Shown: positions 39,427-47,197 of the stretch, piece after piece
Layout of the letters: the number at the start of each line of letters is the position of its first letter
Numbering within the stretch: position 1 is the stretch's first letter
Origin: Embleya scabrispora
GTDB taxonomy: Bacteria; Actinomycetota; Actinomycetes; Streptomycetales; Streptomycetaceae
Direction: 5' to 3'
Length of the DNA stretch: 64,000 bases
NCBI RefSeq assembly: GCF_002024165.1
Contig: NZ_MWQN01000001.1
Coordinates: 6,014,001 to 6,078,000, forward strand
Notes under the pieces: model-generated
What the model was told of the DNA's origin: nothing
Database searches by the model: none
The model's input: the letters and a program-made list of their open reading frames with translations, nothing else
Program-made: the position numbers and the translations under genes

Positions 39427-40074
39427 GCGGCTCGGTCGGAGCAGGTGGTTCGGTCGGACCGGGTGAGTCGGTCGGATCGGGCGGCTCGCGCGGAGGATCG
39501 TGTCCGGCGGGGAACTCGTTCCGAGTGGGCGGCCAGGCCCGGCCGTCGTCCGGCCGTACGCGCGGACCCTGGCCGAGCCCGCGCGTACTCCGTCCGGACG
39601 ACGACACGGGTCCGGCCGCCCACCCCTGCCGGTGCGCTTCCGGCCCCCACCCTCGCCACGTCCCGCCCTCCCCTGGGGACGCGCGATGGCCCCGGAACGC
39701 TCCCGGTTCGACGCGTGCTTTCGGATCCGGAGCCCGTTCCGGCGCCGGACACGCTCCCACTTCCGCACGCGTCGTGGATCCGAGGACGCCGCCCCCGGAC
39801 CCGGACCGTCCGGGAACGTCTCCCCGGACCGGGCTCGCCCCACCCGCCTCGCCGATCACGGTGCCACGCGCGTATATCGGCGTCACGGTGCGAGTGGGCT
39901 CTCCCCCTCGACATGCACGATAGGGCGACCGTCTTTCCTTTTCCTATCGGTGCGTTCTCCGTTTCCTATCCTTGACGCCCTCGTATTCGCGTCCTTACGG
40001 TGCGAACGTTTGCCGACGAACACATCGCCACGGGGCTTCCGCCGAGGTATCGCACCGAATGGGAAGGGGTCACG
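39427..40074 (+). promoter_or_regulatory. Intergenic region with a promoter candidate for the T-C-A NRPS
   Basis: No gene is supported over this 648-bp stretch. Near its end TTGACG (39972-39977), an 18-nt spacer and TACGGT (39996-40001) form a good sigma-70-type promoter on the plus strand. GCGAACGTTTGC (40002-40013), a near-palindrome, overlaps the expected start site. The left part (39427-39520) is a degenerate GGTCGG-rich repeat. Confidence 0.6.
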
Positions 40075-40149
40075 ATGGGCCGCGACTCCGGGCAAGGGCG
40101 GGGAAATTCGAAGGCGTTGCGGGGGAACGAGAGGGGTCGTGGACGATGA
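40075..40149 (+). CDS. 24-codon upstream ORF coupled to the T-C-A NRPS
   Basis: An ATG with GGGAAGGGG 5 nt upstream opens a 24-codon frame. It encodes a Gly/Arg-rich basic peptide starting MGRDSGQGRGNSK. Its TGA overlaps the ATG of the NRPS gene as ATGA. The NRPS start itself has only a weak, distant ribosome site, so coupling through this frame is attractive. It may act only as a translational entry device; the peptide has no recognised homologue. Confidence 0.5.
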   Translation: MGRDSGQGRGNSKALRGNERGRGR

Positions 40150-43100
40150 ACGGCGCGGGTGCGGCCGACGGGCGGATCGGGTCCGCCGCGGGCAGGTCCG
40201 GTGGTCGTGACGGTGCTGTCGCGGCCGGTTGGCGGGCGGCGGTGGCCGGTGCCTGGCGAGGCGGGCTCGGGTGCGGCGCCGACGGGGCTTCGGTTCGGGA
40301 CGACGCGGACTTCTTCGCCGAGGGTGGCGACTCGGTCGCCGCCGTGGAGACCGCGATCGCGCTGCGGGAGCTGACCGGCTCCGACGATCTGGCGCTCGAC
40401 ATCCTCTACGAACACCCGGAGTTCGGCCGGCTTCTCGCGGCGCTCGGCGACGGGTGCGTGGCCCCGGGACAGGACGAGTTTCGCGAACTCACCCCGGCCG
40501 AGGAGCATCTTTGGGAGGCCGAGCAGCGGCACCCAGGGACGCCGATCCACCACATCGACGCCCACTACCGGTTCGCCCGCTCGCCGAACGTGCCCCGGCT
40601 GATCGCCGCGCTGGACGAGGTGGCCGGGCGGTACGCCGCGCTGCAACGCGGATTCGCGGCGCCGGGACGGGCCTTCGAGGTGTCCGGGGTGTCGGTGCCG
40701 GTGCGCTGGGTGGATGCCCAGGGCGTGCCCGACGCGGTGGTACGCACCCTGCTGGACGACGAGATCCGGACCCCGTTCGAGCTCGCCCACCCACCCCTGC
40801 TGCGCGCCCTGGTGGTGGACCGGGGCGAGGTCGGCGCCGAACTCCTGATCACCGCACACCAGCTCGTCTGCGACGTCGCCTCGCTGGCGCTGCTCGAAGG
40901 CGAGTTGCAGCGCCGGTACGCGGGAGCACCGGACCCGGTCGGACGGACGAACCCATACGGACCGGCCTCGGCCTCGCTCGTCGCCCGCCCGGCCGCGCCG
41001 TCCGCCGCCGACTCGGCCGCCGCGCTCGCCTCCTGGCGGGCGACGCTGGCCGGGTGCCCGCGCGCCATCGCGCTGCCGCACGACCTGCCCCGGCCCGGGA
41101 CACTCGACGTCGCCGGCGGCGTGCACCGCATGGTCGTCCCGGCCCGGGCAAGCGCCGCGCTGCACGCGGTGGCCGCCGGGGAGCGGCTGAGCCCGTTCAT
41201 GACCTGGGTGGCCGGGTACCTGGTCGGGCTCGCCGCGGTGACCGGCGAGCGCGACCTCGTGGTGGCCGTACCGGTGTCCACCCGCCGACCCGAACAGCGG
41301 GACGAGGTCGGCGCGTTCGTGGACACCCTGCCGCTGCGACTGACCCTGACCCCGGGCCTGACCGCCCGCGCGTTGGCCCGGCGGGTCCGCCGGGTGGTCG
41401 CCGAGGCGCTGGCCCGGCGGCATGTACCCTTCCGGCGCATCGTCGCGGCGCTGCCGCCGGCGCCCGGCGAGCACTCGCGCGCCCCGCTCACCCAGGTCGG
41501 ACTCACCTACCTGGACACCTCGGAACGGGGACTGCGACTGGGGCGATCGTGGGCCGGCCGCACGTCGATGCCGACCGGTGGCACGAAGTACGAACTGCTG
41601 TGGGCGGTGACCCGGCGGGGCGACCGTACGATCGCCGAACTGGAGTATCGCACCGGCCTGTTCAGCGAGCAGGCCGCGGCCGACCTGCATGCCCGGATGA
41701 TGACCGCGATCGAGACGGCCTTCGCCGATCCGGACGTGGAACTGCCGCTCCCGGCCGGGGTGTTGCCCAGGCGCACCGCACGGCGGCGCGCGATGGGGGA
41801 GCGGGCCGCCCGGATCGAGGCGGTGCCGCCGCGGGCCGTGGACGCGATCGGGCTCGGGCCGGACGTCGAGGCCGGAAAGGCCCCGCGGGGACAAACCTTC
41901 GGCCTCGCCGCCGGGTTCGTCGAGGCCCGACGGATGGCGAGCCCGGTCGTCGAGGACGCGGAGTACGTGCCGGTGCACGAACTCGTGCGCCGACACGCGC
42001 GGGAGCGGCCGGACGCGATCGCCATCCGGCACCGCGAACGCGAGCTGACCTACCGCGAGTTGGACGAGCAGGCCGCCGAAGTGGCCGCCGGACTGCGGGC
42101 CGCCGGGCTGCGTCGGGGCGCGGTGGTCGCCGTCCCGATCGGCCGCGGCGCCGACCTGGTCATCGCGTGCCTGGGCGTGCTGCACGCCGGATGCGCCTAC
42201 CTGCCGGTGGACGTACGGCAGCCGACCGCCCGCACCCGCAGCATCGTTCGGGCCACCGCCCAGGCGGCACTGGTCGCCGACGAGACCACCGCGGCGCTCG
42301 TGGCCGACCTGGTACCGGTGTTGTGCCTGGAACTGCTGGCCGAGCGGCGCCGTTCCGGGGCCCGGACGGCGCCCTCGGCGACGCCGCCGCGGGTGCACGG
42401 GGACGACATCGCCTACGTGATGTCCACGTCCGGGTCCACCGGTACGCCCAAGGCGGTGATGGTGCCGCACCGGGCGATCAGCCGGCTGGTCCCGCACGCC
42501 GAGTATCTGCGGATCGGCGTCGAGGACCGGGTCGCGCAGTTGTGCAATCCGGCGTTCGACGCGTCGACGTTCGAGATCTGGGGCGCGCTGTCCGGTGGCG
42601 CCACGCTGGTGATCGAGGACGCCGACGTAGTGCTCTCGCCGACCCGCCTGCGGGCCTTCCTCGCCGAGCAGCGGATCACCGTGTTGTGGCTCACCACCAC
42701 GCTGCTCAACCAGGTGATCGACGTCGCGCCCGACGCGCTCGGGCGGTTGCGGGTGCTGCTGGCCGGGGGCGAGCCGCACGATCCGCGCCGCCTGGAGAAG
42801 TTGTTCGCGGGCGGCCGGCCGCCGGCCAGGGTGGTGAACGGGTACGGGCCCACCGAGAACACCACGTTCAGCACCACCCACGACATCACGCCGGACGACC
42901 TCCGGGCCGGCGTGGTGCCCATCGGCCGGCCGTTCGGCGACGGCACGGCGTACGCGCTCGACTCGAGGGGGCTTCCGGTCGCGGCCGGCGAGGAGGGCGA
43001 ACTGTACGTGGGCGGTGAGGGGTTGGCGCACGGCTACCTGAACGCCCCCGCGGCCACCGCCGCCGCGTTCGTACCGGACCCGTTCGACCCGCGCGGCGGG

Positions 43101-43589
43101 CGCCGGCTGTACCGCACCGGCGACCGGGTGCGGCAACTGCCGTGTGGGTCATTCCAGTTCCTCGGGCGCCGGGACCACCAGGTCAAGGCCAAGGGGGTCC
43201 GGGTGGAACTGGGCGAGGTGGAGGCGGTGGTGCGGCGCCAGCCGACGGTGGCCGACACGGTCGTGTTCGGCCGGCCCACGGACAACGGCACCGAGATCGT
43301 CGCGTGTGTCACCCCGGCGCCGGACCCGGCCGTGATCGGGGCGGGCGGCGGCGGTGCGGCCGTGACCGTGCCGGCGCTGGACGTGGCGGCGCTGGGCGAG
43401 CGGCTGCGGCTGGAGCTCCCGGAGTACATGCTGCCCACGCTCGTTCCGCTGGACCGGATCCCGATCGACGCCGACGGCAAGGTCGACCGCGCCGCACTGG
43501 AAGCGGCCGCACGCCCGACGCCGGAGGCACCACGACGGGCGAACCTCACGACCCCCCAGGTCTTGGTAACCAACGACGTGAAGTGGTAG
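40146..43589 (+). CDS. NRPS protein with T-C-A architecture
   Basis: Nonribosomal peptide synthetase of 1147 aa. The order is carrier domain (FFAEGGDSVAAVE, phosphopantetheine Ser63), condensation-type domain (about 115-560), adenylation domain (about 600-1120). The C-domain active-site motif is HQLVCDV (238-244) instead of HHxxxDG, so the second His is Gln and the Gly is Val; activity is doubtful or altered. The A domain has [13 protein letters not shown] near 760, NGYGPTE at 898, YRTGD and DGKVDR near 1110. Its Stachelhaus-type residues read D-A-F-W-L-G-G-T, close to valine codes. No carrier follows; the C-terminus is a short tail. A partner carrier in trans is required. Confidence 0.9.
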   Translation: MNGAGAADGRIGSAAGRSGGRDGAVAAGWRAAVAGAWRGGLGCGADGASVRDDADFFAEGGDSVAAVETAIALRELTGSDDLALDILYEHPEFGRLLAALGDGCVAPGQDEFRELTPAEEHLWEAEQRHPGTPIHHIDAHYRFARSPNVPRLIAALDEVAGRYAALQRGFAAPGRAFEVSGVSVPVRWVDAQGVPDAVVRTLLDDEIRTPFELAHPPLLRALVVDRGEVGAELLITAHQLVCDVASLALLEGELQRRYAGAPDPVGRTNPYGPASASLVARPAAPSAADSAAALASWRATLAGCPRAIALPHDLPRPGTLDVAGGVHRMVVPARASAALHAVAAGERLSPFMTWVAGYLVGLAAVTGERDLVVAVPVSTRRPEQRDEVGAFVDTLPLRLTLTPGLTARALARRVRRVVAEALARRHVPFRRIVAALPPAPGEHSRAPLTQVGLTYLDTSERGLRLGRSWAGRTSMPTGGTKYELLWAVTRRGDRTIAELEYRTGLFSEQAAADLHARMMTAIETAFADPDVELPLPAGVLPRRTARRRAMGERAARIEAVPPRAVDAIGLGPDVEAGKAPRGQTFGLAAGFVEARRMASPVVEDAEYVPVHELVRRHARERPDAIAIRHRERELTYRELDEQAAEVAAGLRAAGLRRGAVVAVPIGRGADLVIACLGVLHAGCAYLPVDVRQPTARTRSIVRATAQAALVADETTAALVADLVPVLCLELLAERRRSGARTAPSATPPRVHGDDIAYVMSTSGSTGTPKAVMVPHRAISRLVPHAEYLRIGVEDRVAQLCNPAFDASTFEIWGALSGGATLVIEDADVVLSPTRLRAFLAEQRITVLWLTTTLLNQVIDVAPDALGRLRVLLAGGEPHDPRRLEKLFAGGRPPARVVNGYGPTENTTFSTTHDITPDDLRAGVVPIGRPFGDGTAYALDSRGLPVAAGEEGELYVGGEGLAHGYLNAPAATAAAFVPDPFDPRGGRRLYRTGDRVRQLPCGSFQFLGRRDHQVKAKGVRVELGEVEAVVRRQPTVADTVVFGRPTDNGTEIVACVTPAPDPAVIGAGGGGAAVTVPALDVAALGERLRLELPEYMLPTLVPLDRIPIDADGKVDRAALEAAARPTPEAPRRANLTTPQVLVTNDVKW

Positions 43590-43592
43590 GCC

Positions 43593-43760
43593 CCCGGTGA
43601 CCCGGTGACCCGGTGACCCGGTGACCCGGTGACCCGGTGACCCGGTGACCCGGTGACCCGGTGACCCGGTGACCCGGTGACCCGGTGACCCGGTGACCCG
43701 GTGACCCGGTGACCCGGTGACCCGGTGACCCGGTGACCCGGTGATCCGGTGATCCGGTGA
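43593..43760. repeat. Octamer tandem array CCCGGTGA
   Basis: Nineteen perfect copies of CCCGGTGA (43593-43744) plus two TCCGGTGA copies begin four bases after the NRPS stop. Degenerate octamers of the form (C/G)CCGGTG(A/G) continue to about 43905. Each unit junction makes a GGTGACC site. Imperfect open frames across it encode only GHRVTGSP-type repeats and are not considered genes. Confidence 0.95.
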
Positions 43761-44108
43761 CCCGGTGGCGCGGTAACCCGGTGGCGCGCTGGCGCGGTGG
43801 CGCGGTGGCGCGGTGACCCGCTGGCGCGGTGGCGCGGTGGCGCGGTGGCCCGCTGGCGCGGTGACCCGCTGGCCCCGTGGCCCGCTGGCGCGGTGGCCCG
43901 GTGGCCCAAGCCGGGATGCCTCGATATCCGGAGTGCGGTTGCGTGAGGCCCGGTTGCCCGGGTGTACGCGTCTCGCGATCCGCGCCCTCGCGCCCTCGCG
44001 GTCCATGGCCTCGTGGCCTCGCGACCCACGGGTGGCCCGGTGGCCCGAGCCGGGATGCCGGGGGCCCGGAGTGCGGTTGTGCGGAGCCCGGTTGCCCGGG
44101 TGTGTCGT

Positions 44109-44188
44109 CTCGCGGCCTCGCGGCCTCGCGGCCTCGCGGCCTCGCGGCCTCGCGGCCTCGCGGCCTCGCGGCCTCGCGGCCTCGCGGC
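44109..44188. repeat. Second octamer array CTCGCGGC and flanking 139-bp-offset duplication
   Basis: Ten perfect copies of CTCGCGGC. Just upstream, an imperfect ~85-bp segment at 43901-43985 recurs at 44040-44125 (139-bp offset), sharing blocks such as GCCGGGATGCC, GGAGTGCGGTTG and GCCCGGTTGCCCGGGTGT. No gene is supported in 43590-44549; the stretch is dominated by these repeats. Confidence 0.9.
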
Positions 44189-44549
44189 CTCGGCGCCCAC
44201 GCCTCTCGACCCCCGCTGCCTCCGTCGGGGCTGCGTCTGCGTGTTCGTCTCGTCCCGGCTTCGTGAGCCGGTGCGTACGCCGGGTGGTCGACGGTGTGCC
44301 TGCGGTGACCTCGGGCGATGCCGGGTCGGCGTGCGGATGCGGTGATGCCCGTTCGTCACTCGGATGACCGCGCGCAACCTGTTTATCGCCCGGGAGTTCG
44401 ACCGTAGAGTGATGGCCGCCGTGGCGCGCCGGGCGGTTTATCCCGTTCCACGCGCGTCGCGGGAAGTCGATCGTGCGCCACGTCGGACCCGCCGCCGCGG
44501 TGTTGTGCAGCCGAGGCGGCACCCAGCCACGACACAGGAGGCCATCACC

Positions 44550-45950
44550 TTGGCATCGAAGATCGCCCGTCCCCTCCTCGCCCTCGTCGCGACTCCCGTG
44601 CTCGCCGCCCTCCTGGTGGGTGCCGGAACGCACGGGGGCGCTGCCACGCCCGGTGCTCCCGGGGCGGGCGACCCGTACTTCCCGGATTCCGGGAACGGTG
44701 GGATCCACGTCGTCCACTACGGCCTCGACCTGGACTACACGCCCACCACCAAAAACCTCGTGGCGACCGCCGATCTCACGGTTACCGCCACCCAAAAGCT
44801 CAGTTCGTTCAACCTCGACCTGTCCGGACTGACCGTGGACAGTGTGCGGATCGACGGCCGACGGGCCGCCTTCAGCCGCGCGGGCAACGAACTCACGGTC
44901 ACCCCGTCCCGGGCGCTGGACAAGGGCCGCAGGTTCCACGTGGTCGTCGCCTACTCGGGCGTACCCGCCCACGTAAACGACCCGGACGGCTCCCCGGACG
45001 GCTGGATCATCCAACCCGACGACTCGGTCTTCGTGGCCAGTGAACCCCAGGGCGCGATGACCTGGTTCCCCAGCAACAGCCACCCCAGCGACAAGTCCAC
45101 CTACGACGTCGAGGTCACCGTCCCCGACGGCTGGACCGCCGTATCCAACGGCCGGTTGCGCGACCGGCGCAGCCGAGGCGGCAAGACCACGTTCGCGTGG
45201 CGCGAGTCGCAGCCGATGGCCGCCTACCTGGCGACGGCGAGCATCGGCCGGTTCCAGACCGAGCAGTACACCACCCGCAGCGGGCTGCCCGTGTACAACG
45301 CGGTCGCCCCGAGCCAGGCCGCGGCCGCCAAGCCGGTGTTGGACCAACTGCCCGCCGTGATCGAGTTCGAAAGCAGGCTTTTCGGTCGATACCCGTTCGA
45401 TGCGGCAGGCTCGATCGTCCAGGACGCGCCCGACGTCGGCTACGCCCTGGAGACCCAGACCCGGCCGATCTACGACCGGGCGCCTCGGCTGGACACGCTG
45501 GTGCACGAGACGGCGCACCAGTGGTTCGGGAACTCGGTGACGCTGACGAAGTGGCAGGACATCTGGCTCAACGAGGGATTCGCCACCTACGCTGAATGGC
45601 TGTGGGACGCCGAGCACGGCGGCCCGAGCACGGCGCAGAGGTTCGCCACCGACTACGCACTGCCGGAGACCGACGCGCTGTGGTCCTTCCCGGCCGGCGA
45701 CCCGGGCGACGGCGGGCACATCTTCGGCAAGCCGCCCTACGCGCGCGGTGCGATGGTGTTGGAGAAGCTGCGCCAGACCGTGGGCGACCGGGACTTCTTC
45801 GCCATCCTCCGGGCCTGGGCGAGCGAACACCGGTACGGCCACGCCGACTCGGCCGGGTTCATCGCGCTGAGCAAGCACATCTCCGGCAAGAACCTGGACG
45901 GCATGTTCGCGACCTGGCTGTACGGCCGCGGCAAGCCGGCCACCCCGTAA
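44550..45950 (+). CDS. Secreted M1-family zinc aminopeptidase
   Basis: Exported metallopeptidase of 466 aa. The zinc motif is LVHETAHQWFGNSVTLTKWQDIWLNEGFATYAEW (HExxH-x18-E). The N-terminal M1 domain is GIHVVHYGLDLDYTPTTKNLVATADLTVTATQ. The usual exopeptidase GxMEN motif appears only weakly (DVGYALETQ). TTG 44550 is chosen because CAGGAGG lies 8 nt upstream and the resulting N-terminus (ASKIARPLLALVATPVLAALLVGAG) is a signal peptide; upstream in-frame starts encode Arg-rich sequence. It lies between cluster genes; peptide processing, self-protection or coincidence are all possible. Confidence 0.9.
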   Translation: MASKIARPLLALVATPVLAALLVGAGTHGGAATPGAPGAGDPYFPDSGNGGIHVVHYGLDLDYTPTTKNLVATADLTVTATQKLSSFNLDLSGLTVDSVRIDGRRAAFSRAGNELTVTPSRALDKGRRFHVVVAYSGVPAHVNDPDGSPDGWIIQPDDSVFVASEPQGAMTWFPSNSHPSDKSTYDVEVTVPDGWTAVSNGRLRDRRSRGGKTTFAWRESQPMAAYLATASIGRFQTEQYTTRSGLPVYNAVAPSQAAAAKPVLDQLPAVIEFESRLFGRYPFDAAGSIVQDAPDVGYALETQTRPIYDRAPRLDTLVHETAHQWFGNSVTLTKWQDIWLNEGFATYAEWLWDAEHGGPSTAQRFATDYALPETDALWSFPAGDPGDGGHIFGKPPYARGAMVLEKLRQTVGDRDFFAILRAWASEHRYGHADSAGFIALSKHISGKNLDGMFATWLYGRGKPATP

Positions 45951-45976
45951 CACGACCGACGACACGACGGAACACG

Positions 45977-46023
45977 CCCGAGAGCCCCGGGTCGGATTCG
46001 ACATCCGACCCGGGGCTCTCGGG
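45977..46023 (+). terminator. Very strong hairpin terminator
   Basis: A 21-bp perfect stem (45977-45997 with 46003-46023) and 5-nt loop TCGAC lies 27 nt after the M1 peptidase stop and just upstream of the next gene, which therefore probably has its own promoter or relies on read-through. Confidence 0.93.
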
Positions 46024-46050
46024 GCCCATCCCCCCGAACCGAGGAGAGTC

Positions 46051-47109
46051 ATGAAACATATGAGCGGCCTGACCCGCGGCCTACTGTCCACTGCGCTGGT
46101 GGCGACGATGGTCGGCGCGACGGCGCCCACCGTCGCCGCCGCCGAAACGAGAGCCTGCGCGTGGACGCCGGCGGTCCTGGCGATGCCCGCGGGCGCGCTC
46201 GCCGGCGATGTGTCGGCGACCGACGGAAGCGGCGGCTACGCGGGCACGATCTCCTACGGCGCGGATTCCGTACAAGGGGCCCGGGCGACGCTGTGGAAGG
46301 ACGGCAAGTTAACCGACTACGGATACCTGAACGTTCCCGGATACCAGAAGTGGGTCGAGGTCCTGGGCGTCAACAAGGCCGGGACCGTCGCCGGCAACGC
46401 CTTCCGGGACACCGGCCCCTCCAGCGCCGTCCGCTCGCGCAACGGCGGGCTGGAGCGGCTGCCCGAACTGCCCGGTGCCTCCGGCTCGCAGGCGACGGGC
46501 ATCAACGACCGCGGGGACATCGTCGGCGCGGTCGACACCGGGACCGACGGCACGTCGTATTGGAATCCGGTGATCTGGCCCGCCGACAAGCCCGGGACAG
46601 TGGTCAAACTGACCGGATTGCCCAACAGCGAGGGCGCCGCGACCGGGATCGATCAGGACGGCACCGTGCTGGTCGAGGTGGACAAGAACTTCACCACGTT
46701 GCCCTACCTGTGGAAGGCGGGCCGGGCGCGTGCGGTGCGCGTCCCCGCCGGGGCCACCGACGTCGTCACCCGCGGCATATCCAACGGCCGCTTCATCGGC
46801 CAGGTCACCTATCGTTCGGGCAACGGCGCGCCGAGCGTGTTGTGGGATCGCGACGGCGTGCCGCGCGCCGTGTCCCGGGCCGCGGATGTCACAGGCATCA
46901 ACCGCGACGGTCGGATCGTCGGACGTACCGATGATCCCGACTGGCGGGAATTCGGCGTCTGGCGGTCCTCGGCGCTCGAATCCACGTTGAGCTACGCCCC
47001 CGACCGCGGGCTCGAGATCGCGGTCGCCAGCGACGACGGCACGATCGCCGGCCGGAGCTGGAAGATTCCCGGCGGCCGGGACGAGCCGACCGTGTGGACC
47101 TGCCGCTGA
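46051..47109 (+). CDS. Secreted HAF-repeat-like protein with a TTA codon
   Basis: Protein of 352 aa with a Sec signal peptide (MKHMSGLTRGLLSTALVATMVGATAPTVAAAE). The mature part has repeated units of the HAF/beta-propeller kind, each with a G-I-N-xx-G-xx-V-G core: LGVNKAGTVAGNAF, TGINDRGDIVGAVD, TGIDQDGTVLVEV, TGINRDGRIVGRTD, VASDDGTIAGRSW. It is probably an extracellular propeller with no evident catalytic site. Leu87 is encoded by TTA (46309-46311), a possible bldA control. GAGGAG lies before the ATG. Two Cys flank the mature domain. Confidence 0.8.
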   Translation: MKHMSGLTRGLLSTALVATMVGATAPTVAAAETRACAWTPAVLAMPAGALAGDVSATDGSGGYAGTISYGADSVQGARATLWKDGKLTDYGYLNVPGYQKWVEVLGVNKAGTVAGNAFRDTGPSSAVRSRNGGLERLPELPGASGSQATGINDRGDIVGAVDTGTDGTSYWNPVIWPADKPGTVVKLTGLPNSEGAATGIDQDGTVLVEVDKNFTTLPYLWKAGRARAVRVPAGATDVVTRGISNGRFIGQVTYRSGNGAPSVLWDRDGVPRAVSRAADVTGINRDGRIVGRTDDPDWREFGVWRSSALESTLSYAPDRGLEIAVASDDGTIAGRSWKIPGGRDEPTVWTCR

Positions 47110-47149
47110 CCGGAACGACCGCGCGGGCGGTGCCCGTTCCGGACGCGAC

Positions 47150-47183
47150 GACGGGCCCGCGGCTCGACGGCCGCGGGCCCGTC
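47150..47183. terminator. Bidirectional hairpin terminator
   Basis: A 14-bp perfect stem (GACGGGCCCGCGGC, 47150-47163, with 47170-47183) and a 6-nt loop lies between the convergent secreted-protein gene and the 7-gene acyl-supply operon. Confidence 0.9.
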
Positions 47184-47197
47184 TCGGCGGTGGGGTA

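Noticed and set aside
39427..40074. A gene between the SARP and the T-C-A NRPS
   Set aside because: Open frames here are low-complexity, lack ribosome sites and show no conserved motif.
43034..44377. Long frames across the octamer arrays encoding GHRVTGSP or PRGREAAR repeats
   Set aside because: An 8-bp unit cycles through all frames and produces open frames automatically; no start signal or homologous domain is present.
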